A stretch of 64,000 nt of DNA from Saksenaea vasiformis B4078. Its lineage: Eukaryota; Mucoromycota; Mucoromycetes; Mucorales; Saksenaeaceae. This document shows, one piece after another, positions 23,573 to 34,483 of this stretch (its first letter is position 1; every line of letters starts with the position of its first letter). The notes beneath the pieces are model-generated. The model was not told the origin of the DNA. It was given only the letters and a program-made list of their open reading frames with translations, and did no database searches. A program made the position numbers and the translations under genes. The stretch lies in NCBI GenBank assembly GCA_000697055.1, contig JNDT01001428.1, positions 18,904 to 82,903 of the forward strand, written 5' to 3'.

Positions 23573-24054
23573 CGTCTTCATCAGTGCGATAATTGAAAGA
23601 TCACCAGACTTCAAACAGATGCTCTCGTACTCGGTGATTCATGCTGGATCGTAGTCGACGATCCGAGCCCAATCCGTATTACTGCTTCAAAACACACTTT
23701 TTTCCTTTACTACATTGTTTCTACTCACCAAATGCCAGCCTCAGCAACGACACTTTGAGCGCGCCCTACGTTTTAACAGAAATAGTCAATATAAAGCTTC
23801 CAATAAATGCGTCTTCTGTCCTCACCTGTGAGTTACTCGACTTGCCGTTTCTTTCATCATATTGCTTGCTAAATTTTCCCTCAGTGTACAAAAAATCGGC
23901 GATAGATTCATCGCTGTCAATTTCCTAATATATTAGACCTTCATTCCTAGTCATGATATTTATGTCAATTTCCTTCTCAAGCGCACCAAAGGCATATTTG
24001 AACAGTTGGTTTCCCGAATACAACCTTTTGATCATATCCATGACGAATATACAG
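23416..24054 (-). CDS. Hidden multi-exon gene of unknown function (5' end open)
   Basis: Five in-phase exons on minus: 24054-24025, 23924-23826, 23765-23729, 23684-23631 and 23558-23416. All are bounded by GT and AG and together give 120 residues plus a stop. None has a frame long enough to stand out alone. The second exon encodes an acidic stretch beginning EIDSDESIADFLYTEGKF; the last encodes a Cys-containing tail that ends RDPDRDHAG. No ATG lies in frame in the first exon, so one or more 5' exons are missing; a coding-like segment near 24182-24250 is a candidate but overlaps the promoter of the plus-strand mL61 gene. No domain is recognised. A diverged, stop-containing relative of the last exon and its acceptor lies at 52029-52165. 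Evidence is splice consistency only. Confidence 0.42.
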
Positions 24055-24282
24055 CTATAGCTCATAAGGAAATTGTGTTTTACAGCACTTCACAATCGTG
24101 TAACACCTATGGCCCCTAAGGGTTCCGGACCGGATACGTATGGTCCCCAAGAAAATCGTTTATCAAAACGGACATGGATACAGTACACGATCATGAGCAG
24201 GTTTTGATTCCCAGTCACGCCATGCAAAGTCACTGTGCGAAAACAGGTCGTCCTGGACCAGAGACTTCGTTGACGCCGTACC

Positions 24283-24756
24283 ATGTCCCTTCGATCGTTA
24301 AAGAGTACCCGCGATATTTTAGCCCATTTGACTTCTGGTCCTGGAGCAAGCAAATTGCCAACCAATGTTTCCAAAATCTCTTTGACATACGCTATCAAGG
24401 GCAAACATGAATGTGCAGGCGCAAAGTGAGTTCTCAATAGTCCCATTCACTTTCCTTTTGTCTGCATCGACGATTTATTATTGACATCGGATCTGTTTAG
24501 ACATTTCCTCCAGAACGTGCTGCCTAGAATTCAATACAATAACCCTTCCATACAGTTTGAGGTTAACAAATTAAGGGACCCTGCCGCGAAACCTGTTGTG
24601 ACAGTTCACTTTGGTAAGACAGCTAACAATATGCACAGCCTGGGAATTGACACTTTTTTTTACTCCCTCTCAGGTGAACAGCGTTCAAAGACTATTGAAG
24701 TGCCTCGTCTCCATTCCGATGTGATTTGCGAAAAGGTGTTTGAAGCCAGAGCATGA
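24283..24756 (+). CDS. MRP49: Mitochondrial large-subunit ribosomal protein mL61 (MRP49 family)
   Basis: Spliced model of 112 residues, exons 24283-24425, 24501-24613 and 24674-24756. The family hallmark is complete: HLTSGPGASKLPTNVSKISL in the first exon and HFLQNVLPRIQYNNPSIQFE in the second, the L51/S25/CI-B8 thioredoxin-like fold shared with mL43, mS25 and NDUFA2. The second intron (24614-24673) is 60 nt and in frame; its translation is not family-like and it has good GTAAGA and CTCTCAG ends, so it is removed. The protein belongs to the mitoribosomal large subunit. The length fits the family, which is about 110-140. An S25-type small-subunit role is the alternative. Confidence 0.82.
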
Positions 24757-25619
24757 TTATAATAATTATAGACATTTTTCTTACAAAACAAAACAAAGAC
24801 CTACACAATTTCGCATGGGACAATACATCAAATCTATGTTGACAGAAAATGAAGTTCGCGTCGACAAGCAGGATCCTTTCTGCAGCATAAGATCATCATT
24901 CGCCAAGAAAAGAGATGAAAATGGCTAATGATCACATGGAGGGCAAAGATACTTCATTGGACGTAAAACTATGTTACTTCATTTGATGTTGGCAAATCTC
25001 AGGATGACGAACTAGAAGTTGCGCAGAGTGTCGCATATATAGCTGGTTTGAATAAACGCTGCGGAGGAAAAAGTTTAAGCATGAAAACGACGTTTTTGGG
25101 CGAATGCGTACATTGACGGCTACGTTATCGTCTGTTGATGACGCTAAAGAGGACAGTTTAACTGGTGGTATTGATTTACTGAACTGGTTAAGTGTAGACT
25201 ATAAGCAATGCATTCAGTGAGTGTTCTAGACGAGGAATTCACTAGGTGTTGAGACACCGCAATCACCCACAAGGATGCTTACTGAGCGGTAAAATAATCG
25301 ACATTGGGATTTGTCATACTACTTAATAAACCGAGCGACATGCATAGGTTGATAAAATAGCGGAAGCATACATATAGAGAGGATATATGGATAAGCATGT
25401 AGAAACGTGGCAGACGTTTCAAATAAAATATATTCCTTCCAAGAAGTAGCATTGCGTTTGATGGAATCTTACCAATACAATTTATATAAGCCATGCTGAT
25501 ATTTGTTTCTGAGCCAAGGACGAAACTGATGTAAGTCGGTATCATGGAACAGGATTTAATCGTGCAAATTTTATTCCTTTCTAGTACTCATTTTATGCCC
25601 TTACTGGACGCAAGATTTA
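24757..25619. other. Convergent intergenic region with coding-like scraps
   Basis: Between mL61 (plus) and GET2 (minus). A plus segment at about 25105-25218 reads as a good exon (start MRTLTATLSSVDDAKED, then a GTGAGT donor), and another frame lies at 24740-24928. They have no recognised domain, and no linking splice sites were found. They may be relics of a mobile element or host gene. Confidence 0.3.
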
Positions 25620-26704
25620 TTAGAATAAGGCGGCAGACAGTACCTCAGCCCACCCAATGACAAATACAAGAATACAGCAATCTTGCACCAGGCACGACCA
25701 AATAAGACGATATCGAAGAAGCACAGTAATTACAGTGGAGAACGGGTGAGGCAATTGTGCTGCCAAGCTACCTAGAGTTGAATTCGTGCTCATATGCCCC
25801 TAAAGAAAAATTTCATGGATCATTAAGCGGTACTATATTATGATTACTAGACAACTACCTGCTGATAAACCATTCGCGCCAATTGCATGCACAGCTCGAG
25901 TGTAATAAAGTACCAAAAAAGAGGCTAAACGAAAAGGAATTATTGTCAAAACAGCATTTTTGAGTTCAGTTTCTTACAAAGTGGACGGCGGGATAGGATG
26001 CATTGCCTGCTTCGAATGGAGAGAAGGATAACAAACTTGCGAATCGTTCTGAGCCCGCTGTGGTCCATTCGACATAAACTGCATAGATACCCAGCCAAAC
26101 CATAGACACGAAGTGTAAAAGATTCCAGTACTTGTTGGCGGGATCCTGTGTCACCTCTTGCTGCTGTTGCTGTTGATGTTGCATGCTAGCAAGAAATGCT
26201 GGGTTGAACGGAAGTTGTCCACCAAATAAGTCATTCAAGTTAGGCTCCTTTCCGGCAGCCGGTGAAGGTATGCCGAATGGAGGTGACGGTGAAAACATGG
26301 CATCAAGGGTATGTTCTAATGACGGAGGTGCGCCAAGAGACTCACTCGGATCGGCGTCGCTTGGGCGTCTGATCGAAGACGACCGCGGTGCATCGGAAGA
26401 CGTGCTGGTAGTCGGCGGTCCACTGCCGAAAATGGCTGGTGAAGGCGATCGCGATCGAGGTAGCTCTCTATGCAATGACTCGCCGACAGCAATAGAGGAC
26501 GCCGAAGTGGAAGGCGAGGGCGTAGGCGATGTCCTGTTGGCTTCTCAGAGACATGTCAATAACAAAATAACGTGTAGTCGACTACCACTCACGAAACGCG
26601 GTGCCAGTGATTTTACTCAATCTGTTTCCAGCGGATGCCAAGATTCGCTGCTGTCGTTTCTGCCGACGACGTTCCAACTTTTCCTGTTCTGTCAGTTCAG
26701 GCAT
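25620..26704 (-). CDS. GET2: GET complex subunit GET2 (CAMLG-like)
   Basis: Spliced model of 307 residues, exons 26704-26593, 26543-25978, 25924-25859 and 25799-25620. The N-terminus has the basic helix that binds Get3 (EKLERRRQKRQQRILASAG, then NRLSKITG). A long Ser/Pro-rich linker with a short Q run follows, then the membrane part beginning NKYWNLLHFVSMVWLGIYAV, a second hydrophobic block (FWYFITLELCMQLARMVYQQ) and a last one ending GWAEVLSAALF. This is the layout of Get2, the ER receptor that with Get1 inserts tail-anchored proteins. Length matches fungal Get2. The two membrane exons are small and were recovered only by splicing. Confidence 0.88.
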
Positions 26705-27785
26705 AGGCAAACGAGAGAAAAGCAGCGATTCTGAGCCACCATCCAATCAAAAATTTCGTATGGTGGGGATCACTCAAATTCACCTCAGGGATAATAATTA
26801 TCCGAGATCATGTGTTAAAAGTCGTGTTAAGTTCATGCGTTTCGCGTAACTGATCCTTTGAAAATGAAGTGTAGATGCCAAGGCGACCATCAGATCTATA
26901 GAAAAGGACTTACTAGCTTGACAACATTTGATATTGGCCTCTATTGCGGGTACTGAGCTGTAAGACGAAAGACGGAGGGCCAGCGACAGATAGTTTTGTT
27001 AAATCGTTTGCCCATCAACGAACTGTCGGCTCCTTCCTTCTATAGACAACATGAATCCCAGATCTACCTTATAACCACATCATGATCTAATAGCAAATTT
27101 CTGTTATCGTGACCTCACGTAAGCTCCTATGGTTTATCTTTGATTACTATGTGTATATCCAACAAGTTCTACATGAAAAATCAGAAAAGGTTGACGATAT
27201 TTTCAGATAACTTATGAACAGAGGCATTAGATAGAACGGTAGCATCATCAGACAATCCCGGAACAAGTGATCCCATGTTAAAGTGCATTTGACAAAGGGA
27301 ACAAAAATGTATTCTTAGCACACATGCTGGGAAGCAATATCAGTAATACCTTTTTGTATGTATTGTCTAACAGTAACGAACGTCCACAAGCATTGTTGAA
27401 TGTCAGCCTGTTGTACCAATTGACATGTAAATATGGTGCACAAAGGTCTTTCGATGTAACCGCAAAAGTTACGAGTCTCCGGAAATCTTTGGCAGAACAT
27501 GACCAGTTAAGTTTGCCTTAACAGGTTTGGGTGAACTAAATTCAGAATTTAAACGTGGCGATTAGTAAGTGGGATGTTGATGTGGATTAAGAGTGCGAGA
27601 TAAGGTTCGGCGCCACGGCTTTATCATGATTATAGTATCTCTCTTGACTTTGTAAAACGTCGATAATAAATAATCTCGTATGAGGCATAGCCAAAGATAA
27701 TTTCTGCAAGTGTGCTTAGTAATACCTAGGAGCAGGGACACTTGTAAAGTTTAAAAAAAAAGCTGCTGCTATCGTTCAGTCCATA
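26705..27785. other. Upstream flank of GET2, no gene seen
   Basis: Short unrelated frames only. Probably holds the GET2 promoter near 26705-26900. Confidence 0.35.
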
Positions 27786-28196
27786 TTATCCATTTCCAAT
27801 ACGAATATCCGGCAATTGCTTTAAACTACATTCCTCAATATAGGCTAAACAATCCGTATCTTGTAAGAGAAAGTATGTGCCACATGTTTTGACGCACAAG
27901 CAGGATTTTTTTAGATGAATTTGAGGTGGTACCAATTTTTGAGACGCCAGTAGCACAGGAAGCTGCCTAATATGAGGAGAGTTAAAAAATTCTATACGCG
28001 GCAATACTAAGGACAGCTGTTGGGTTTCCGAATAGTACATTTGACCAGAACTGCTAGAAGGGATCAAGCAGACGAAGTGCGGCAAGCACCCAGTATCGTT
28101 GAAAAAAATTTTCATCACATGCAATTCAATTAAAATCCCATTGTCTTCAGATGTACTTAAAGCACGTGAACATGTTCCGTCCAGAAATACTAGGTT
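27786..28196 (-). pseudogene. LRR/F-box-like fragment
   Basis: A continuous minus frame of 136 codons follows an acceptor-like AG at 28197-28198. It reads like the leucine-rich C-terminal half of the F-box/LRR proteins common in Mucorales: NLVFLDGTCSRALSTS, then GCLPHFVCLIP, then QQLSLVLPRIEFFNSPHIRQ. No F-box or further LRR exon can be found in the 500 bp upstream, which has stops in all frames. It is therefore either a gene fragment or the last exon of a gene with a distant 5' part. Assignment is by general resemblance, not a defined motif. Confidence 0.4.
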
Positions 28197-29653
28197 CTAC
28201 CTGTGGATCTCTCTTTTTCACGCGTAACTAATTTCTTAACGGTTAGTGCAGTTTTCGACTATCTGAATTGAAATGGAGAGTTACTGTAACCCCTTAACAA
28301 TGCACAGCCCACTGGAAGACCAATAAGACTAGCTGCTTTCACACCAGTACCTATCTCACAGTGAGAACGACAGACAACCTAGCACTGTAAATCTCCATAC
28401 TTGGTTACTTGATCGAGCTTTCTATACATGTGTGTACGACGTTTAGCCATATCGGCTTACGAGACAAACATGAAGCTTGGGATTTCCGGGTGCTTTCTCT
28501 CTGGGTGTCTCTTCGTGCTACAGCCGAAACTATTCTGCATTCATGTTTTACAAACAGAAGTTGTAAGGCCTTTTCTTTCCAGTTGACAACATCTGACAGT
28601 CGACTTTTCGTAAAGACAAATTTTCTTCGACAGCAGAATATGTGCCCTAAGGTAAAAAGTTTTTCAGGCACACAAAAGTCTCTTCAAGGAGAAATTTTGA
28701 TGTGCCCGTTTGCGGCCACTCTGACTGCGTAAACGCTTTATTTCACTGCTTTCATATAGCACGAATTTCGATGAATGGACTTTGATAGCGCAGCCGCTAT
28801 CCGGGGACCATCGTTCCACGTGTTACTTGCTCGAGTCACGGTCCAAAATATGAACAAAAAATCTATCATATGGCACACTATAAACCGTCTATCTGCTTCA
28901 GCTTCCATTTATGAACACGTCTTTCTTGATTTGATTAACAGCGTATCAGTGGCAGAAAGAAAGGCAAGTCCTGTGTCCTATCAGCTGGCAATATTGTCTG
29001 GTCAATATACATAGAAGCGGTGCTAATATGCAATCCCACCGTTGCATATCCAGTTGTCAACTGGTTCTGTGAGAATAGATATTGACTTCACACATCAATT
29101 CGTAGAGTAATATCCTGAACAATATGCACAACATTTTCACAAATGTACAGAAATGACTGTACAAAGAGACCCGGTACACTGCGCAGTAGGTTAATAGCAG
29201 AACGACAGGCCTGTGCCACGAAATGTGCGATCGCACAGACCACTCGTGTCGCAAATACGCCATGTAAGTTAGACACAATGCGTTGTAAACTTCATGTGCA
29301 CGGTCATTTTTTTGTGTATTATTAAATCGCTAGACTCTTTTCCAATGTCTGACGAACTAATGCTAAGGATACTACATCCTATACATATCATTAGATCTCA
29401 CCTATTCATGCGAATGGGGACCGACTGAGTGCGCTGTATAGATTAGCTTCCATATAGATGCGAGGTACCTGGAAATTCTGACCCGGTAAATGCGGTCAAA
29501 CGATCCTGCGTATGCACAGGTCAGGCGAGGGTGCGATCAAAAAACAAATTCACATGATCTACCCTTGCAACGTTGAAATCGTCTGTGTTTCCGTGCATAC
29601 TTCATTGATCTGACGAAATTTCAGTCGTATGGTCAGGAATGAAAAGTAGTAGA
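28197..29653. other. Gene-poor stretch
   Basis: Short frames on both strands (28409-28732 and 28775-29014 plus; 28405-28671 minus) overlap each other and show no domain. They may be decayed coding sequence. No tRNA seen. Confidence 0.35.
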
Positions 29654-30115
29654 TCATATTAAGTCGGTAATGGTGTATAAACCATAGAGCGCGCCGAAAA
29701 TGGTACTGCACCCTACAAGAGCATCCATAACGACGCCGGTCATAAAATCGGGAGTTCGTTGTATGCTTTGCCTTACAAAACCACTTTGCGGAAAGTTCGC
29801 AAAGTATATCAATGTGGCACTCTGAATAATCAAGAGGAACGAAACGGATCTTAGGACCCATGAAGTGACTAGGATAACGATTCTTCAGCTGCCGTGCCAC
29901 TCTGAATGACCTTGAAATAATAGTACCAATCTTCTGCTGCTGATTGCGTAAGGGTTGGTTGCATCAGCTGTAGGCTCCAAACGGCCTTTGCTCCTATCTT
30001 TGACGGGTGTATAATGAAATTCATGTTTGTGTACCTATAGAGCAGCAGATGCTTACCAAAAAGGAACCAGTTAGAATCATCGCTTTACGAAGGGCTCCAT
30101 AAATGGTACTCTCAT
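29654..30115 (-). CDS. Small predicted membrane protein, 100 residues
   Basis: Three exons, 30115-30089, 30034-29927 and 29821-29654, join in phase (27, 108 and 168 nt) to a complete frame with ATG and TGA. The middle exon encodes a charged region (HKHEFHYTPVKDRSKGRLEP, then NPYAISSRRL). The last encodes two hydrophobic stretches (SATLIYFANF and about 25 residues ending GALYGLYTITDLI). It looks like a small organelle or ER membrane protein with one or two membrane segments and a charged N-terminal side. I do not recognise the family. A different minus frame covers the same region (29559-29900), but its composition is less protein-like. The first intron contains a second GTAAGC that would leave an impossibly short intron, so the upstream donor is used. 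Confidence 0.5.
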
Positions 30116-31544
30116 GTCTTAGCAGAATAATCTCTGTAATGATGAAGAAGAAATCTGAACAAATAGCTGTATTTAAGCGCTTCTTCGTGTAAAGAAAGTT
30201 ACTTCTTCAAACTATTGCTCGACAGCACGGCTTTTGCGCGGGAAGAAAGAGCTCTGTGTCACTTGGAAAGGAAGCTATGATGTTGTGCCACGCGGCTGAG
30301 GAAAAGTAGCTATCTTTTTTAATTTAGCTGTATTGATTATGGACGATACGTAAATATAAATATTTATTAAGTTTGACATTAGTCTTCTTTTGCGGGAAAT
30401 TCACTATTGCAATGTGTGTGTGTTATAGATATTTGAATGCTCTGCACTCACATAGACTAAAGAAACATGAAATAAATACTGTTGCTAGCAGTGATGAAAG
30501 AAAGAGAAGTCGTAATGGTTGGAGTAAAACGGAAACTTCTTTCGACATGTCCCTACCCTGATCCCTTCATATACTTTACTGATGCTGCTGCTGTCACATG
30601 TAGTATGTACGTTAGCCGCAGATTGCGCACCTTGCCTGATTAGGCACATCACGCAAGCCTTAATCTGCGCCGTTTTCTTTGAAGCGGAGGACACACCAGT
30701 GTGCATATAGTCACACCCAGACAATATACGAAGTCAGTGATGTGGAGAAATAGGTCCATTTAATGGATTTTTCCTATTATTCTGTACTTATTTTAAACTG
30801 TTTGGCATTGGCTCGAAATAAACTTTACATTGGATGTATTTCTTTTTTGCGAGCTGCGCTCTTGAATCTTGCATAGGGTGCATTGGTGCTGTTCTGATTT
30901 GTTGCTTCCAGTGACCAACAGCAACATTTATTTTGAATAAAGAGGCGTAATGGGCATTTAACGGGACACATAAATCTTTTCCTTCGAACCTGTTTTCTCA
31001 TGAAACGTCCCCGGTATGTACTTTTGATGGAATGCACCCGTATCTTTTTGTCTGTCATTAGCCTGTAAGATCTCCGCCCAGAACAATCTTGGCAGGGTAC
31101 TTTTAGCCCATAGTTAAAGAAAGAATCAAAAGTTATTCCATTTACTAATCATGAACGTATTTTTATGGACTTTGTGCACATTGAGGGACAAAGTCGATGT
31201 AGGTAGGTAATGAACCACTCGTCAATTTATATACTGTTCACTCTCAATCCCCCCTTGGCGCAAACTTGGCACCTCACAGACCCAGAATTTATATAGATTA
31301 GCGTGAAAATGTATTTCAATAAACAGTAATAGTAATCCGTGTACCATAGTTTTATGCATTAAAAGAAAAAAATTCACATGGCATAATGGAGAATTTGCAT
31401 AATAAGAAAGTGATGGAAAAATTGTACATAAGAAAACATGACAATAATATATAAAAAAGAAAAGAGAGAGGCATACTGCTGTAAGTGGTAAAGAAAAAGA
31501 AAAAGTAATGATGAACTTATCTATCCTGTACAAAAATGACTATA
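30116..31544. other. Gene-poor stretch with a FAR1-like remnant
   Basis: Apart from the remnant listed at 30825-31058, only short frames. 31430-31510 is a purine-rich tract just beyond the 3' end of the PAS gene. Confidence 0.35.
30825..31058 (-). pseudogene. Possible FAR1/FLYWCH-type zinc-binding remnant
   Basis: 77 codons with a Cys-x3-Cys start (RFMCPVKCPLRLFIQ) followed by C-C-C-W-S-L. This resembles the WRKY-GCM1-like domain found in FAR1 proteins and MULE transposases. The closing HxH pair is absent, replaced by N-x-x-N-A. No transposase core follows. If real, it is a relic of a MULE-type element. Confidence 0.25.
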
Positions 31545-32648
31545 CTATCCAATCCGTGCCAGCAAACCAGAAGCTTGTTTTGATTCGATCAGGCCAGCTG
31601 TCTGCAGTACATCAAGCGACCATTGTGCCCATGGGTACAGGCCTGTCTCGTGTACTAGCACCTTCGCTGTTGTTTTCCAGTCTCTGGATGTACTGCGAGC
31701 TATGTGGAGTGTCTGAATCCCGCCCTCATTGTCAACTTGGATTGTGTCTACGGATGGTTGTCCATTTTCAATGTACCATCCTTGTCGGTTGGGTTCGATA
31801 CAATCTGCTAGGAAATCCACGAGACTTGCCAAGATATGTGTCAAAAACTCGATCATATATAGCTTGGCCTGTGCAAAAGCCTCCTGCATGGCTTCGACTG
31901 TGCTGGAAAGGAGAAAACGCATTGTGTGAACAGGTAATGCGACGACGGAGGCCAACAGATGAAAAGGAAAAAGACAGGATATTCCACCAGCATTCCCTCC
32001 CAGGGAGCGCAGAATGCAGATCGGTCGGCCACCTTCCGTTGTAGTCACGACAGTGAAAGTAATCCAGATAGATTTATTCCCATTATCGTTTTTTTCTGCT
32101 GTCATCCAACGCAAACGGACTGTACGGATTGTTTGTGCTTTTCTGGTTGCTGTTTGACTAATGTTGGCACATAGTTTTTGGACATCGTCGGGGTGAATGA
32201 AGGCCATGATTGGACGTCCTAAAAGATCCGAAGGATTCTGATGGAATGTTGACATGGTGAGGTGAGCATGCTCGACGGTGCCATAGGGACTTAGTTGAAG
32301 AACAGCGATGGAGGTAGGTGAAAAGTATTTCAAGTCAGCTTTGATAAGCCAATAATCCAGGCACGGTCGTGAACCTAGTGGATCGCGATGGATACAAATC
32401 TCCAAGGGTACAGATAACCCGGTGGCATGACGTACGAGATAGTGGCGACTGTCATGTTGTTGACGAATACCAAGCGCAAGGATAGAACGACCAATCAGCT
32501 CTGAAGGTGAATATCCAAGAACGTCGAATACTTCGTCGGTTGCTGTAAGGATAGTCTGATTATCTTGATGTACGATAAGAAGAGAAGAGGAACGAAGTGG
32601 ACAAGTATGAAAGGAGTGGGCGGTAACAGCCATTATCAGAATAAACAA
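31545..32648 (-). CDS. PAS-domain protein
   Basis: One uninterrupted exon, 367 residues (362 if started at the second ATG, 32633). The first PAS fold is near residues 20-110 (TATDEVFDVLGYSPSELIG then SRHYLVRHATG), the second near 125-215 (MSTFHQNPSDLLGRPIMAFI, HPDDVQKL, ending in a SIWITFTVV strand). The C-terminal part is helical (residues 225-290) and unassigned. PAS domains sense small ligands, redox or light and mediate pairing. The LOV cysteine motif (GRNCRFLQ type) is absent, so it is not a blue-light receptor of the white-collar-1 class. There is no GATA finger or kinase. It could be a partner of such a regulator. Being intronless is unusual for this window. Confidence 0.75.
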   Translation of the reverse strand: MFILIMAVTAHSFHTCPLRSSSLLIVHQDNQTILTATDEVFDVLGYSPSELIGRSILALGIRQQHDSRHYLVRHATGLSVPLEICIHRDPLGSRPCLDYWLIKADLKYFSPTSIAVLQLSPYGTVEHAHLTMSTFHQNPSDLLGRPIMAFIHPDDVQKLCANISQTATRKAQTIRTVRLRWMTAEKNDNGNKSIWITFTVVTTTEGGRPICILRSLGGNAGGISCLFPFHLLASVVALPVHTMRFLLSSTVEAMQEAFAQAKLYMIEFLTHILASLVDFLADCIEPNRQGWYIENGQPSVDTIQVDNEGGIQTLHIARSTSRDWKTTAKVLVHETGLYPWAQWSLDVLQTAGLIESKQASGLLARIG

Positions 32649-33406
32649 AGAAAAGTAAAGTAAGGAAACAAAAAAAAAAGGTAATAAATATTCATCACTT
32701 GGTTCGTGTTAGACTATCGGCATATGCTTATTCTTGAAATTTTTCGCGTGGCATTGTTTTATGACCATGACTCCAAGGTCTTTTTCGCCCTTTCACATGA
32801 AAATGGTGCTTTGGTGCAACCTCCTGTAAATAGGATGCTGATCTAAGCATACGACACATGGCGGCTATTGAAATGTGGTCCACCATTAGGCTGCTGGAAA
32901 GTTTGATGATGAGTCGAGGTGTTACCTAATCTAAAAAGCTGGGGAACGCATTGTTCTCATTTAAAGCGTTGGCTATCGTGGACGCGGAATCAGAAATACG
33001 ATCATATCAGTCGATCATTTAGGGACTTAGCCCTATTTAGATTCAAAGTCCTCCATACAATTGACGATGACATGTAGAGAAAGAAGTCTTATACCAAGGT
33101 TAAAATTCACTGTGGAGGGACATTTTGTAACCTTGATAATGGGCTGATTCTTTTTCCCCTTTCTTTTTCTCCCCTTTTTGTTTCCCTTGTTATATGCTTT
33201 CTGTCTTTTCGGTTTCATTTTTCGCTTTACTACCATCTATGGAATCTTTTTTTGTCATCAACTATCGTCCATAGGTGCACAACCTTATTATCAACCACAA
33301 CGTGGTCATAACTATCAAATTTGTTCTACCGTCCATATGCGCATCAATTACTTCCCAAGAATGTCACCAAACTATGTCTATTCATGCAATCCCTTTGTCT
33401 ATTCGT
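32649..33406. other. Intergenic, PAS gene to RRM gene
   Basis: PAS gene promoter side and 3' flank of the RRM gene. A plus frame at 33178-33435 holds a Tyr/Pro/Gln-rich piece (PYYQPQRGHNYQ) but overlaps the RRM gene end in antisense and has no domain. Left uncalled. Confidence 0.35.
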
Positions 33407-34483
33407 TTAATATACAACCGAGACCTGGAGTTTGAGATGTTCATTGTACTTCTTCCAAAGATAATCGGCATTATGGAAAGTTCGGACACATCGCCATGCT
33501 TCTGATTCAGAATCAAATTTGACAAGGAACTTGCTCACAGCTGCCATAGGTTTCCTATATATAACGTTACCAAAATTGTTAGTAACCATTCCCAAAAAAA
33601 TAAAATAAGTAAATAAATCAAAGTTTCACTTACGTTTTTAATGGCACCACGCTATCCGGCACACTCTCGATTGGGAAGAAATTCCTTGTGCGCAAGTAAC
33701 CTACCACATGATCGACCGATGTTCTCTGAGGGAATCCAATAATGACAACCGAACGACCGGCAGCACTTGTGGGATCAGCCACAGACATGAGTTCAGGACT
33801 ACGGAATTTCTTTAACGCCTCAGCTGCGTCCCCTGCTTTTGCGCTGACCTGGTTATCCACAGAAAAATAAAATAAATCATTAGACTCTTTTTGGTTTTGC
33901 AAACGACTTACATAGTTGACCTTCATCAAATTGCCTCCCAATAAACGTCTGTGAGCGTAGTCAATCAAAGACTTGGCTGCCTCTGGTGAAGCCATGTGCA
34001 CGACGCAACCGCCGGTAAAGCTGAATTCAGGTGTACGACGGAAACAAACTATGAAGAGTTCAGCCATGGCGTCATATTCAATAGTTCCGTACTTTCACGA
34101 ATGCTTTTATCTCCTTGGGGAAATGCTTCCCGGGCAAGTTTTCGAATGTCCTCCGTAGTAGCTGTTACTGGCAAGCCGTCGATTTGAACAAGTGGCGAAA
34201 CAGGTGCGCGATTCTTGGGCTGTCGTTCTTTCCGGATCTGACCTGTGTAAAATATGGTTACTCCTTGACCATGCCACTGGACTAAATACTTGCCAGTAAC
34301 CTTTTTTATCATGTTCTCGGTGAATTTGATTCTAGGTGTCTGGTTATTCGACGAGTTCTGGTCGGCATTGCTGGCAAATCGGGAACTGTGGAAGCATCGT
34401 GGTGCGACTCGGGCAACATGAACAGCTGCAGGTGCTCGGCGAGTGGCGACGGTGGCAGCAGTGGCGATAGAACGAGAGAACAT
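33407..34483 (-). CDS. Mitochondrial RNA-binding protein with two RRM-like folds
   Basis: Spliced model of 296 residues, exons 34483-34093, 34048-33912, 33848-33634 and 33554-33407. The N-terminus is a typical mitochondrial presequence: Arg/Ala/Ser-rich, no acid, ending near RCFHSSRFAS. The first RRM-like fold runs from VQIDGLPVTATTEDIRKLA to GGCVVHMASPEAAKSLIDYA. The second runs from RSVVIIGFPQRTSVDHVVGY to KFLVKFDSESEAWRCVRTFH. RNP motifs are degenerate (GGCVVHM, KFLVKF). Likely binds mitochondrial RNA; a precise role is not evident. An upstream in-frame ATG at 34525 would put 14 extra residues before the presequence, so the start at 34483 is preferred. Confidence 0.75.

Noticed and set aside
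24090..24446. Minus frame of 118 codons
   Set aside because: Mostly antisense to the first exon of mL61. Only a short stretch near 24182-24250 may be coding for the minus neighbour.
26183..26734. Long plus frame of 183 codons
   Set aside because: Shadow of GET2; the minus strand carries the recognisable membrane helices and Get3-binding motif.
30035..30056. 22-nt intron in the small membrane protein gene
   Set aside because: Below any plausible intron size. The donor at 30088 gives 54 nt and keeps the frame.
32200..32640. PAS protein as a blue-light LOV receptor
   Set aside because: The flavin-binding cysteine motif of the GRNCRFLQ type is absent.
33178..33435. Plus-strand Tyr/Pro/Gln-rich frame
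   Set aside because: Overlaps the end of the RRM gene in antisense, has no domain and starts in a T-rich run.
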